Of a stretch of DNA of 64,000 nucleotides, positions 1 through 7,345 are shown one piece after another; position 1 is the first letter of the stretch, and each line of letters begins with the position of its first letter. Both the position numbers and the translations under genes were made by a program. The DNA is taken from contig JADKIR010000004.1 in NCBI GenBank assembly GCA_016722655.1, positions 2,976,001 through 3,040,000 of the forward strand, written 5' to 3'. The stretch comes from Cytophagaceae bacterium. Its GTDB lineage: Bacteria; Bacteroidota; Bacteroidia; Cytophagales; Spirosomataceae. A model generated the notes under the pieces. That model ran no database searches and was not told the origin of the DNA. It saw only the letters and a list, made by a program, of their open reading frames with translations.

Positions 1-105
1 GAGGACCTTAAAGTGTATGCCGAGTCACCTGAACATCAGGCACATATAAAAGTAGGTGCTGAAAACGTGGAAAGTGTAAGCGGGTTTCAGTATTTTGTGA
101 AATAA
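1..105 (+). CDS. 3' end of an unidentified gene (partial)
   Basis: An open frame runs in from the left edge and stops at TAA 103-105, giving the last 34 residues of a protein that begins outside the window. The fragment ends in SGFQYFVK and carries no motif I can assign. It lies 74 bases upstream of the secreted glucosidase on the same strand, so the two could be co-transcribed and the missing gene could also be carbohydrate-related; that is only inference from position. Confidence 0.5.
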   Translation, partial: EDLKVYAESPEHQAHIKVGAENVESVSGFQYFVK

Positions 106-179
106 TAAGCCGAAAAATGGATTTTCGGCCACCATAAATCTTAAATTTCGGTTTTGTTTGAACATTTATTTCAAAAAAC

Positions 180-1649
180 ATGAAAAAGTCATTCATAATT
201 TTCCTGAACCTACTTTTAGTAATGCAGGTGTATTCTCAAAGTAAGATTACCAGGATTTCATCTACGAAGGATTTTCAGTGGAAAACCTCCAACGAAAAAT
301 TTTCAACCTTGAAAAATGGCTTGGAAATAGATGCAGAGATATTGATAAACAAACCCTTACAGGTAATTGATGGCTTCGGGACTTGTTTCAATGAACTCGG
401 TTGGGCATCGCTTTCGCAGCTTAAACCTACAGAAAGAGAAAACATTATGTCAGAGCTTTTTGCTCCCGGAAAAGGAGCCAATTTTACGATTTGCCGTATG
501 CCGGTAGGTGCCAACGATTTTTCACTAGATTGGTATTCCTACAATGAGACTCCGGGCGATTTTGAAATGAAAAATTTCAGCATCGCTCATGATGAGAAAT
601 ATCTGATTCCTTTTATAAAAAATGCACAAAAATATAATCCTAAGCTAAGCATTTGGGCATCGCCCTGGTCGCCACCTATCTGGATGAAATATAACAAGCA
701 TTATGCTTCAAAGCCCATATCGCAGAATGTGCCGGAAGAAATGAAAAAGAAAATCAGAGATGAGTGGGGGATGGATTTTACAGGTCTCAGCAATGGCCTC
801 CAGCCTGATCAGGAGGGTTTTGAGGGAACTGATATGTTTATTCAGGATGAAAAATATTTCAAAGCTTACAGTTTGTATTTTTCAAAATTTATTGAAGAAT
901 ACCGGAAGAAAGGCATCAAAATCGGGATGGTGATGCCTCAGAATGAGTTTAACTCGGCTCAGGTATTTCCGAGTTGTACCTGGACGGCCAAAGGGTTAAG
1001 CAATTTCCTTACCTATTTGTCGCCAGCCATGAAATCTAAAAATGTGGAGGTATTTTTCGGCACTATGGAGCGGGCAAATCATCTGCTCGTCGATACAGTT
1101 TTAACTGATTCCAGGATTGGTCAAAACATAAACGGAGTTGGTTTCCAGTGGGCTGGCAAAGGTGCTATTTCGGCGATTCATGATAAATATCCCAATTTGA
1201 AATTGTATCAAACCGAGCAGGAATGTGGCAATGGCTACAACGACTGGAAATATGCCAAATATGCATGGAGTCTCATGAAACATTACCTAAGCAACGGTGC
1301 CAATGCATATATGTACTGGAATACTTCCCTAAATGACGGTGGCCGCAGCACCTGGGGCTGGCATCAGAATTCATTGATAAGTGTCGATCCAGGAGACCAC
1401 AGCTATAAATACAACTATGAATATTATCTGATCAAGCATCTCAGTCATTTTGTAAAACCGGGGGCAAGAAGATTAGAAACCAAGGGGCAATTTTCTGAAG
1501 TTCTGGCATTTCAAAATCCCGACAAATCCATAGTAATAATGGTGCACAATGATAATCAGGAAGTAAAAAGAGTTAATTTCGCTATAACCGGAAAATTCTT
1601 TAGTCCTGAATTGGAGGCAGACTCTTTCGCTACATTTTTTATTAAATAG
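180..1649 (+). CDS. Secreted glycoside hydrolase family 30 (glucosylceramidase-like)
   Basis: This 489-residue protein is a GH30-type retaining beta-glycosidase. Residues 1-20 form a signal peptide ending at VYSQ, so it should act in the periplasm or outside. The body follows the family pattern: QVIDGFGTCFNE near 61-72, the acid/base Asn-Glu pair in MPQNEF (E256), and the presumed nucleophile in LYQTEQECG (E346), with Trp-rich substrate-cleft segments such as SPWSPPIWMK and MYWNTSLNDGG. The C-terminal 70 residues form the small beta domain usual for the family. Family members cleave glucosylceramide, beta-1,6-glucan or related glucosides; the substrate cannot be told from sequence alone. It starts at ATG and appears complete. 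Confidence 0.9.
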   Translation: MKKSFIIFLNLLLVMQVYSQSKITRISSTKDFQWKTSNEKFSTLKNGLEIDAEILINKPLQVIDGFGTCFNELGWASLSQLKPTERENIMSELFAPGKGANFTICRMPVGANDFSLDWYSYNETPGDFEMKNFSIAHDEKYLIPFIKNAQKYNPKLSIWASPWSPPIWMKYNKHYASKPISQNVPEEMKKKIRDEWGMDFTGLSNGLQPDQEGFEGTDMFIQDEKYFKAYSLYFSKFIEEYRKKGIKIGMVMPQNEFNSAQVFPSCTWTAKGLSNFLTYLSPAMKSKNVEVFFGTMERANHLLVDTVLTDSRIGQNINGVGFQWAGKGAISAIHDKYPNLKLYQTEQECGNGYNDWKYAKYAWSLMKHYLSNGANAYMYWNTSLNDGGRSTWGWHQNSLISVDPGDHSYKYNYEYYLIKHLSHFVKPGARRLETKGQFSEVLAFQNPDKSIVIMVHNDNQEVKRVNFAITGKFFSPELEADSFATFFIK

Positions 1650-1816
1650 AATTTGAAAAAATAAATTCAAAAAAAATGTGACTTTTTTAATTTACTTAAG
1701 TCTTAGCATTTTTTTGAGTTGAATTATATTTTTGCTCTTAAAATATTTAAATCGCAATCTATTTGAAGTTTTTCAGACTTGGACTAAGTTTTTTATAATT
1801 TCTAAGTATAAAATCT

Positions 1817-2161
1817 TTATGCTTTTCGTACAAACTCCGATTTTAAGCCCATAGATCCAAATCCATCAATCTTGCAGTCAATGTTATGATCACCATCGGT
1901 CAGGCGAATATTTTTTACTTTCGTACCGGCTTTTACGGGTTTTGGAGCACCTTTTACAGGTAAATCTTTAATTACCACCACGGAGTCACCATCTTTGAGT
2001 TCGTTGCCATTGGAGTCCAAAACTTTCAAAACGACATCTCCCGATTCCTCGGCGGCATCTTCAGGATTCCATTCATGAAAACACTCCGGACATATCAAAA
2101 GACCATCGGAAGGATATACATATTCAGACTTGCACTTGGGGCATGGAGGAAATTCAGACAT
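1817..2161 (-). CDS. PhnA/YjdM-like zinc-ribbon protein
   Basis: The 114-residue product has an N-terminal zinc ribbon with two Cys pairs (CPKC and CPEC, residues 7-29). It is followed by a compact beta-rich C-terminal domain containing [11 protein letters not shown], the pattern of the PhnA/YjdM family. Despite the old name linking it to phosphonate use, the family's biochemical role is not settled. It stands alone: the genes on either side are divergent or distant, and an orphan promoter-terminator unit lies upstream. Length and both metal-binding Cys pairs are intact. Confidence 0.85.
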   Translation of the reverse strand: MSEFPPCPKCKSEYVYPSDGLLICPECFHEWNPEDAAEESGDVVLKVLDSNGNELKDGDSVVVIKDLPVKGAPKPVKAGTKVKNIRLTDGDHNIDCKIDGFGSMGLKSEFVRKA

Positions 2162-2240
2162 TTAATAGTGTTTATTATTGAGTTGCAAAATTACGAAAAA
2201 AAAGATGGAATCAGTACGGACAATAATTTTGTAATATTTT

Positions 2241-2271
2241 TTTGGAAAATCGAAAATTGTTATTATATTTG
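2241..2271 (+). promoter_or_regulatory. Bacteroidota-type promoter with no gene behind it
   Basis: TTTG at 2241-2244 is separated by 19 bases from TATATTTG at 2264-2271, a near-perfect match to the Bacteroidota -33/-7 consensus. Transcription would start near 2278 on the plus strand, where the next gene is on the opposite strand. Confidence 0.6.
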
Positions 2272-2277
2272 ATTAAA

Positions 2278-2332
2278 GTTGTGTGGATTTAGTAGCGGGA
2301 ATCTCCGTCTCCTTTGGGGGCGGAGATTTTTT
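2278..2332 (+). ncRNA. Candidate short RNA between promoter and terminator
   Basis: A transcript from the promoter at 2241-2271 would run only about 55 bases before the terminator hairpin at 2300-2328 and its T-run. No reading frame of note lies in it and no plus-strand gene follows. It could be a small RNA, the remnant of a lost gene's leader, or a stray promoter insulated by a terminator. Confidence 0.35.
2300..2332 (+). terminator. Intrinsic terminator of the orphan transcript
   Basis: AATCTCCG (2300-2307) pairs with CGGAGATT (2321-2328) around a C/G-rich inner stem, followed by six T to 2332. The opposite strand lacks a T-run, so it works for plus-strand transcription. Confidence 0.7.
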
Positions 2333-2424
2333 CATAATAAATGTTTGGATATTTCGAGTTCTTGTGGTCCCAAAAAGAATTATTTTGAATTTATAAATTC
2401 AGGTTGTTGAATATAAAACAGACG

Positions 2425-3123
2425 TTAAAGAACAAAAATGCTGATATAATATAATCCGGTCAGTATAAATATCACACCTGCGGCTTTTCGCATCCAGAGC
2501 TCAAACTTTGTAATTGCCTTAAATATGCCGACTATTTTTTCAATGCTAAATGCGATAATAAAGGCAAAGAATATTACAGGGAGGCCGGTTCCTAATGAGA
2601 AAACTACTGGTAATGCCAGGCCTTTGGCGATGGTCATAGGCATAAGCATACCAAAAAATAACGCTCCGCTATAGGGACAAAATGCCAGTGCAAATAATGC
2701 CCCAAGTAGGAATGAACCTAAAAGTCCCTGTGTTTTGAATTTTTCTGAAAACTTATCAGTCAAAGAGCCTCCTTTAATAAAATTTAGTTTAATGAAATCT
2801 AGCATAATCAAACCCAATATGACCAGTACAGGCCCCAATAATCTTTCACCATAGGTTTGGAACAGTTTGGCTACATGAAATTTACTGGCTCCAAAATATA
2901 TAACCGAGCCCAAAGCTGTATAAGAGGTCATGCGGCCCAAAGTATATAAAAGTCCGCTGATTAAAACTTTATTTTTGTTGCTGATGGTCTTGGCAATAAA
3001 GGCGGTGGCCGAAATGTTGGTAGCCAAAGGACAGGGTGCAATGGCAGTAAGCAAGCCCAAAGCTAGTGCCGCCAATAGCGGAGTTTCCTGATTTTGAGCC
3101 AGCTGGTTCAGATTTTCAAACAT
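2425..3123 (-). CDS. arsG: ArsG-like efflux permease (DsbD/CcdA-type membrane protein)
   Basis: This 232-residue polytopic membrane protein has about six hydrophobic helices and the paired Cys-Pro motifs of the CcdA/DsbD transmembrane fold: APCPLATN near residue 30 and FCPYSGALFFG near 150. Bacteroidota proteins of this size next to an ArsF-like thioredoxin-fold protein are annotated as ArsG-type permeases, linked in Shewanella to efflux of aromatic arsenicals. Here it is the last gene of the leftward metal operon, three bases after ArsF. An alternative reading is a simple electron-carrying CcdA homologue that reduces its periplasmic neighbours. Confidence 0.7.
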   Translation of the reverse strand: MFENLNQLAQNQETPLLAALALGLLTAIAPCPLATNISATAFIAKTISNKNKVLISGLLYTLGRMTSYTALGSVIYFGASKFHVAKLFQTYGERLLGPVLVILGLIMLDFIKLNFIKGGSLTDKFSEKFKTQGLLGSFLLGALFALAFCPYSGALFFGMLMPMTIAKGLALPVVFSLGTGLPVIFFAFIIAFSIEKIVGIFKAITKFELWMRKAAGVIFILTGLYYISIFVL

Positions 3124-3126
3124 TCT

Positions 3127-3519
3127 CTAGTTCTTCGAAAATTCCTGAATTTCCTTCAAAAGGTCGGCTTTGAATTTTGCTTTTTCGCCCATAGCATACA
3201 TAAAAGCAAATGAAGTAAGATCTTTTCGTTTTCCTGTTTTCGGATTTACCAAAAACAATGCTGTACTGGTGGCTTCAAATTTCTCCGCCAGTTTTTCATT
3301 TTTCTTTTCATCTACATTGATAAGTTTGAATGGGATGCCCCCCTGGGTTTTCAGGACTTCTTTTGTAAGTTTTTCTATTTCAAGACAGGTTACGCAGCGG
3401 TGCTCATTGTGAAATTGGTAAATTTCAATAGATGCATTTTTTTTCTGAGCAAAAGAAAGATTGAATACGAAAAGAAGGATTCCTGTTATTATCAGCGATT
3501 TGGAAGTAAGATTTTTCAT
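3127..3519 (-). CDS. arsF: ArsF-like secreted thioredoxin-fold protein
   Basis: The 130-residue product has a signal peptide (residues 1-24, ending SFAQ) and a thioredoxin-like core with a CVTC motif in the segment HRCVTCLEIE, followed by the VDEKKNEKLAEKF region and a strand with SFAFMYAMGE. This matches the short proteins annotated in Bacteroidota as ArsF family. The name comes from a nitroreductase subunit, but no flavin or nitroreductase fold is visible, so a periplasmic disulfide or metal-transfer role fits better. Its ATG overlaps the upstream rhodanese stop (ATGA), implying translational coupling. Confidence 0.65.
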   Translation of the reverse strand: MKNLTSKSLIITGILLFVFNLSFAQKKNASIEIYQFHNEHRCVTCLEIEKLTKEVLKTQGGIPFKLINVDEKKNEKLAEKFEATSTALFLVNPKTGKRKDLTSFAFMYAMGEKAKFKADLLKEIQEFSKN

Positions 3520-4019
3520 TTTTGTACTTTTTTACAACATGATTTTGCTTGTGCCTGATTGTCAGACTTACACTCTTTTTTGCATTCTGCTCCACTCGAT
3601 TTACAACAAGCGTTTGATTTTGGTGCAGCTACAGCATATCCGTCAGCAGACCATTTTACTATTCCGCCATCCATGTGAACCATGTTTGTATATCCGTTTT
3701 TTTCAAGTACTGCATAGGCTTTTTTACTTTTATTTCCGGTACGACAAACCAACACTACCTTTTCATCTTTAGGGATTAAATTAAGGTTTGATGCCAAAGA
3801 ATCAATCGGGATATTGATGATATTTTTTACATCATATGTCTTTTCTGCAAATTCGGAGGGAGTTCTTAAATCAACCAATAAAACATTCTTTTTGGCTAAT
3901 TTTTGAGCTTTTTTGGTAGAGATCGTCTTTACATTTTCAGTTGGAGCTGTTTGTGCCCATATCTGTCCTGAAACAAAAAGGAAAACGATTAGAAGTATTC
4001 CGTTGGTTTTGATTTTCAT
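3516..4019 (-). CDS. Exported rhodanese with Cys-rich metal-binding tail
   Basis: Residues 1-23 are a signal peptide ending WAQ. Residues 30-130 form one rhodanese domain with the active-site loop CRTGNKS (C92) and the conserved VDLRTPSEF. The last 33 residues form an unusual tail rich in Cys (138, 139, 146, 150, 161, 162) and Lys, with CC pairs at both ends. The rhodanese part could transfer sulfane sulfur. The tail looks able to bind soft metals or metalloids, which suits its place between a permease and ArsF in this operon, but function is inferred. Confidence 0.75.
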   Translation of the reverse strand: MKIKTNGILLIVFLFVSGQIWAQTAPTENVKTISTKKAQKLAKKNVLLVDLRTPSEFAEKTYDVKNIINIPIDSLASNLNLIPKDEKVVLVCRTGNKSKKAYAVLEKNGYTNMVHMDGGIVKWSADGYAVAAPKSNACCKSSGAECKKECKSDNQAQAKSCCKKVQK

Positions 4020-4054
4020 TTTTTTATAAGTTTATTTTTTTAAGTATTTAAAAA

Positions 4055-4156
4055 TTAGGTCTTTAATTTATTTCTATTTTTTCTGATAAAATAAATAACC
4101 AGAAACAAAATAAAGGAGACTTTTAAGAGAATTATCAATCCAAAAATGTTAAACAT
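4055..4156 (-). CDS. Candidate 33-residue single-helix membrane peptide
   Basis: Between the permease and the Cys-tailed rhodanese lies an ATG-started frame of 33 codons ending in TAA. It encodes one strongly hydrophobic helix (residues 5-24, rich in Ile, Leu, Phe and Val) followed by a basic end (RKNRNK), the layout of a small inner-membrane protein with its C terminus in the cytoplasm. It begins 25 bases after the permease stop and is in operon orientation. Small membrane peptides often accompany transporters. The AT-rich setting could produce such a frame by chance, so conservation is needed for certainty. Confidence 0.4.
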   Translation of the reverse strand: MFNIFGLIILLKVSFILFLVIYFIRKNRNKLKT

Positions 4157-4181
4157 TTGCTAATGACCGGGTTAAGGTTTT

Positions 4182-5156
4182 TCATAATATCATATTGAAT
4201 AAATACCCTGAAACTATTATAAAGAATGCCACCACCGAGAAAAATATGCCTATCAGTTTCCAGGTCATTACTTTTTTAAGGAGCGTGGCCTCTGGTATCG
4301 AAAGCCCTACAACTGCCATCATAAATGCAATGGCTGTACCAATGGGAATGCCTTTTTGTACAAATACCTGAATCACAGGCAATACCCCGGCTGCATTGCT
4401 GTACATGGGTACTCCCAAAATCACTGCGACAGGCACGGCGAAAGGATTGTCTTTCGAAATATACTGCTCAAAAAAGCCCGTCGGGATAAACCCGTGCATC
4501 AAAGCACCGATTCCGATACCGACAATGATATACCAAAATACACTTTTGATGATTCCAGTAGCTTCCCTGAAAATCTCGGGTAATCGTTCAGTGAAATTTT
4601 TCTTTTCTTCGTCAAATTCCCCTTCTTTTTCTGCATTGGCCAAAATGCCCTGCACCCATGGACTCAGATATTTTTCGAGATTCAATTTACCAAGTACCAG
4701 CCCTCCGATCATTCCCAAAAGTATGCCGCTACTAACGTAAATTATGGTGGCTTTGAGCCCAAACATACCCACAAATAAGGCAATGGCCACCTCATTGACC
4801 AGAGGCGAGGTAATCAGAAATGCAAAAGTGACTCCAAGAGGGATGCCGCCTTTTACAAAACCAATAAACAATGGTACCGAACTGCAGGAACAAAAAGGCG
4901 TGACCGCCCCAAATGTGGATGCAAGTAAATATTCGAGTCCGAAAAGTTTGTTACGAGAAAGAAAGTTACGGATTCTATCCACCGGAAAGTAGGAATTGAC
5001 CACACCCATGACCATAGTGATCAGGAACAGAAGAATCAATATTTTCAGGGTATCATAAACAAAGAAATTGAGAGCATCGCCCAGCTTGCTTCCCTGTGCA
5101 ATACTGAAGATCCGGTAAATGAGCCAATCGGCAAAATATTGAATCCAATCAAACAT
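4182..5156 (-). CDS. ArsP/UPF0718-type permease
   Basis: The 324-residue product has about eight membrane helices and the signature TPFCSCSSVPLF at residues 86-97, with two conserved Cys (89 and 91) where the ArsP/UPF0718 family is thought to bind trivalent organoarsenicals. A second repeat-like segment, GVPMYSNAAGVLPV, is in the C-terminal half, and a charged cytoplasmic loop rich in Glu and Lys lies near 180-195. ArsP proteins export methylated or aromatic As(III). The surrounding rhodaneses, glutaredoxin-like protein and ArsR support a role in arsenic or metal export, but the exact substrate is unproven. Confidence 0.8.
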   Translation of the reverse strand: MFDWIQYFADWLIYRIFSIAQGSKLGDALNFFVYDTLKILILLFLITMVMGVVNSYFPVDRIRNFLSRNKLFGLEYLLASTFGAVTPFCSCSSVPLFIGFVKGGIPLGVTFAFLITSPLVNEVAIALFVGMFGLKATIIYVSSGILLGMIGGLVLGKLNLEKYLSPWVQGILANAEKEGEFDEEKKNFTERLPEIFREATGIIKSVFWYIIVGIGIGALMHGFIPTGFFEQYISKDNPFAVPVAVILGVPMYSNAAGVLPVIQVFVQKGIPIGTAIAFMMAVVGLSIPEATLLKKVMTWKLIGIFFSVVAFFIIVSGYLFNMIL

Positions 5157-5210
5157 ATTTAGTAAAAATCACAATTGGAAATTAGCTTAAATCGCTTGTC
5201 TATAAATAGT

Positions 5211-5582
5211 TTAATGCGAACAACAACTTACCGAACCTTCCGGAACCGTTGTATCTCCTATGGCCGGAAAACCACGCTGCAACCAGCGAATCATCCCATG
5301 TTTCATGTTAAAAACTTTGGTGTATCCGTGATTTATCAGAAAACCGGCAGCTCTTAGACTTCTTGTTCCGTTTTCACAAACTGTTACTATTTGTTTATCC
5401 ATTGGGATTTCCTGATATCTTTCCTCAAATTCACTTAGAGGAATGTGAATAATATTTGGTATATCAAAATCCACTATTGCCACTTCATTGGGTTCACGAA
5501 CATCCACTAAAATCGCTCCGGCATTTATCCAACCTTGTGTTTTTGTCGGACATTTTTCTTCTACTAAAGTTTGAGTTTCCAT
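5211..5582 (-). CDS. Cytoplasmic single-domain rhodanese
   Basis: This 123-residue protein has no signal peptide. It is one rhodanese domain with LVDVREPNEV near 25-34 and the active-site loop CENGTRS with C69. The C terminus ends in CCSH, a small extra thiol cluster echoing the Cys tail of the exported rhodanese downstream. It starts one base after the glutaredoxin-like gene ends and lies 54 bases before the permease, so the three are probably one transcript. A role in sulfur or thiol relay to the arsenic system is inferred from context. Confidence 0.8.
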   Translation of the reverse strand: METQTLVEEKCPTKTQGWINAGAILVDVREPNEVAIVDFDIPNIIHIPLSEFEERYQEIPMDKQIVTVCENGTRSLRAAGFLINHGYTKVFNMKHGMIRWLQRGFPAIGDTTVPEGSVSCCSH

Positions 5583-5583
5583 T

Positions 5584-5823
5584 TTATAAATTAGCGTGTA
5601 TCAATTCTTTTATTTCTTTAATCTCAGCCACTCTTCCTTTTATTTTGGCCACCTCATTAATCATTAAAACTGGAGTAGTTAGGACATTGTATTTCATCAT
5701 TTCTTCAATGTCTTCAATTTTTATTACTTCGGCATCAATCCCGGTTTGTTTTACGGCTTCAACTGCATTGTTGTAAGTCGTTTTGCATTTTGGACATCCC
5801 GGACCTAAAACTTTAATATTCAT
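5584..5823 (-). CDS. Small thioredoxin/glutaredoxin-like protein
   Basis: The 79-residue product is a minimal thioredoxin fold with the redox motif GPGCPKC at residues 8-14 and the cis-Pro region TTPVLMINE. It belongs to the small redox-active disulfide family often found beside permeases of the ArsP/UPF0718 group. It would supply electrons to thiol-dependent partners in the cytoplasm. It is the first gene after arsR in the leftward operon and is separated from it by a 370-base leader that contains an operator copy and a large hairpin. Confidence 0.8.
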   Translation of the reverse strand: MNIKVLGPGCPKCKTTYNNAVEAVKQTGIDAEVIKIEDIEEMMKYNVLTTPVLMINEVAKIKGRVAEIKEIKELIHANL

Positions 5824-6151
5824 TTACTGTTAAACTTTTAAAGATTTTTAAACTAAAAAATAAGCTTTTATTCTACTTTTAAATGGCATTTTGCTTAAAA
5901 TAGAAAATACCCTATTATATACTTTGTGTCGGCTGCCGCCTGGGCCTTCATTTTTTTTCGAAAAAAACGAAGCAAAAAAAACTGCACCCTGCAAACTCAC
6001 ACACTCAAAATTCTCAAAATCATTTATTTTTAAAAACAACTTTCCTGCAATGAGAATTTTGATTGTGTTCAGACAGTGCAGGCTGTTATAAGGTCACATT
6101 TGATTTATTCTTTCCGTTTGACGATAATATTCATTTTAATCTATTTAGTAT
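5824..6151. other. Long intergenic leader with hairpins
   Basis: Between the operator at 6152 and the glutaredoxin-like gene lie about 330 bases with no credible gene. A GC-rich patch near 5928-5946 stands out from the AT-rich surroundings. Next to it is a near-palindrome at 5948-5972 (CTTC, T-run, CGAA, A-run, GAAG). A larger imperfect stem-loop covers 5982-6081. Confidence 0.4.
5982..6081. repeat. Long imperfect inverted repeat
   Basis: Arms 5999-6016 and 6051-6068 pair over 18 bases with one mismatch. An outer pair, CTGCAC at 5982-5987 and GTGCAG at 6076-6081, extends the fold to about 100 bases with a 34-base loop. It could be an RNA structure in the operon leader or the relic of a small mobile repeat. 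Confidence 0.5.
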
Positions 6152-6167
6152 TTCGTAAAATTACGAA
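6152..6167. promoter_or_regulatory. ArsR operator copy 1
   Basis: TTCGTAAAATTACGAA is a perfect 7+2+7 palindrome. The identical 16-mer occurs at 6513-6528 upstream of arsR. This copy lies between arsR and the rest of the leftward operon and would give that operon its own regulated promoter: the minus strand reads TAATTTTAC across it, close to a -7 element. Confidence 0.65.
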
Positions 6168-6195
6168 TGATTGTATTTTAAAAAAATGACTCCTG

Positions 6196-6495
6196 TCACA
6201 CTTCAAAAAACTCTTTATACAAAGCTTTGGCTTCTTCCCAGTTGGTTTTGTTGATACAATATTTGATAGTAGGCGGATTAATGGTGCCCTGAATCAATCC
6301 TGCTTCTTTGAGTGCCGTCAAATGTTGGGATACTGTGGAATTGGCAATAGGCAATTGACTCGAAATGTCTCCGGCAAAACAACTACATTGTTTTTCAAGA
6401 AAATTTAAAATAAATATCCTTGCCGGATGTCCCAGGGCTTTGGAATATTGAGCCAGCTTTTCTTCTTTCTCTGTATATGTGAGCGATTTTGACAA
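6196..6495 (-). CDS. arsR: ArsR-family repressor (first)
   Basis: A 99-residue winged-helix repressor of the ArsR/SmtB family. ALGHPARIFIL at 20-30 opens the fold, the recognition helix region NSTVSQHLTALKEAG lies at 52-66, and a vicinal thiol pair CSC (C37, C39) marks the likely As(III)/Sb(III) sensing site. The start is TTG; no in-frame ATG exists between it and the upstream stop. A palindromic operator lies 17 bases upstream and a second copy lies just downstream. It would repress itself and the leftward operon until metalloid binds. Confidence 0.85.
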   Translation of the reverse strand: MSKSLTYTEKEEKLAQYSKALGHPARIFILNFLEKQCSCFAGDISSQLPIANSTVSQHLTALKEAGLIQGTINPPTIKYCINKTNWEEAKALYKEFFEV

Positions 6496-6512
6496 AATTT
6501 CTAAAATTGTTA

Positions 6513-6528
6513 TTCGTAAAATTACGAA
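6513..6528. promoter_or_regulatory. ArsR operator copy 2 (arsR promoter)
   Basis: A second perfect copy of TTCGTAAAATTACGAA, here extended to an 18-base palindrome (6512-6529), sits 17 bases before the TTG start of arsR. Read on the minus strand, TTTTG, 17 bases and TAATTTTAC form a plausible promoter whose -7 element is inside the palindrome, consistent with direct autorepression. Confidence 0.7.
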
Positions 6529-6575
6529 TGAATTGTGTTTTCAAAATATATTTCTCTGATAATTACAATTGAGTA

Positions 6576-6607
6576 AAAACTATATAGTAATATTGCAATA
6601 TAGTTTT
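6576..6607. promoter_or_regulatory. Operator/promoter of the rightward ars operon
   Basis: Two nested palindromes are present: perfect 10-base arms AAAACTATAT (6576-6585) and ATATAGTTTT (6598-6607), and within them the 12-base palindrome ATATTGCAATAT (6590-6601). TAGTTTTG at 6601-6608 fits the Bacteroidota -7 element and overlaps both. The sequence differs from the operators of the leftward operon, so it is probably recognised by the second ArsR. Confidence 0.55.
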
Positions 6608-6626
6608 GTTGCATTTAACAATTAAG

Positions 6627-6671
6627 ATGAGTGAAACTTTAAATTTATCTATCATTATTATTACCACCTGA
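6627..6671 (+). CDS. Possible 14-residue leader peptide
   Basis: ATG at 6627 opens a 14-codon frame with four successive Ile and two Thr codons near its end. Its TGA overlaps the next ATG (TGATG at 6669-6673). That next ATG opens an upstream extension of the phosphatase gene. The overlap suggests translational coupling, but the phosphatase more likely starts at 6707, so this may be chance. Confidence 0.25.
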   Translation: MSETLNLSIIIITT

Positions 6672-6706
6672 TGCTCATCTGGATTCAAATATTATTAATA
6701 CATTTT

Positions 6707-7342
6707 ATGAATATGACCAACCCATTTAATCCTTATCTGGATAAATACATCAAAGCCAATGTGCTTGATTTTTCGGAAATTCCTGCCGATAGAAAAGAAG
6801 ACCTTGAAAAGATTGCTGCTTTTGTAGAAAGCAAAATTAAAAAAGGAGAGATTGCTGAATTGGTGTATATCTGCACGCACAATTCCCGCAGGAGTCATTT
6901 CGGACAGCTATGGGCAGCCACCGCAGCCGCTTATTATGGAATTGAAAACATAAAGACCTACTCTGGTGGTACTGAGGCAACTGCCTGCAATGAACGCTCA
7001 GTAGCTGCTTTATTGAGAGCCGGATTTACAGTGCAAAATTCCACAGGTGGCAGCAATCCCGTGTATCATTTTCAGTATTCCGAAAATGGCCCCAAACAAG
7101 TGGCATTTTCTAAAAAGTATGACGATGCGGCCAATCCCAAAAGCGGTTTCTGTGCCATAATGACCTGCTCAAGTGCCGATGAAGCTTGCCCGGTGGTATT
7201 CGGAGCTGCGGCACGGGTTTCTACCCAATACAAAGACCCCAAGGCTTTTGATGGCACCGACAAGGAAGCTAAAATGTATGATGAAAGATGCAAGCAGATA
7301 GCCACTGAGACCTTTTATGTTTTTTCATTGGTAAAAAAATAA
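6707..7342 (+). CDS. LMW tyrosine phosphatase-type arsenate reductase
   Basis: The 211-residue product carries the phosphatase P-loop CTHNSRRS (Cys-X5-Arg) near residues 56-63, followed by HFGQLWA and the GGTEATA segment seen in arsenate reductases of this fold. Further Cys in IMTCSSADEACPV could take part in the disulfide relay. It would reduce arsenate to arsenite for the ACR3 pump two genes downstream. An in-frame ATG at 6671 adds a hydrophobic 12-residue extension not typical of the family, so I take the ATG at 6707 (the next is at 6713). It lies three bases before the second arsR. Confidence 0.8.
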   Translation: MNMTNPFNPYLDKYIKANVLDFSEIPADRKEDLEKIAAFVESKIKKGEIAELVYICTHNSRRSHFGQLWAATAAAYYGIENIKTYSGGTEATACNERSVAALLRAGFTVQNSTGGSNPVYHFQYSENGPKQVAFSKKYDDAANPKSGFCAIMTCSSADEACPVVFGAAARVSTQYKDPKAFDGTDKEAKMYDERCKQIATETFYVFSLVKK

Positions 7343-7345
7343 ACG

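Noticed and set aside
5848..6039. 63-codon minus-strand frame in the ars leader
   Set aside because: It overlaps the palindromic hairpins, has a low-complexity composition and no recognisable domain.
6627..6671. Ile/Thr-rich leader as an amino-acid attenuator
   Set aside because: No terminator/antiterminator pair follows and the downstream genes have no link to branched-chain or threonine synthesis.
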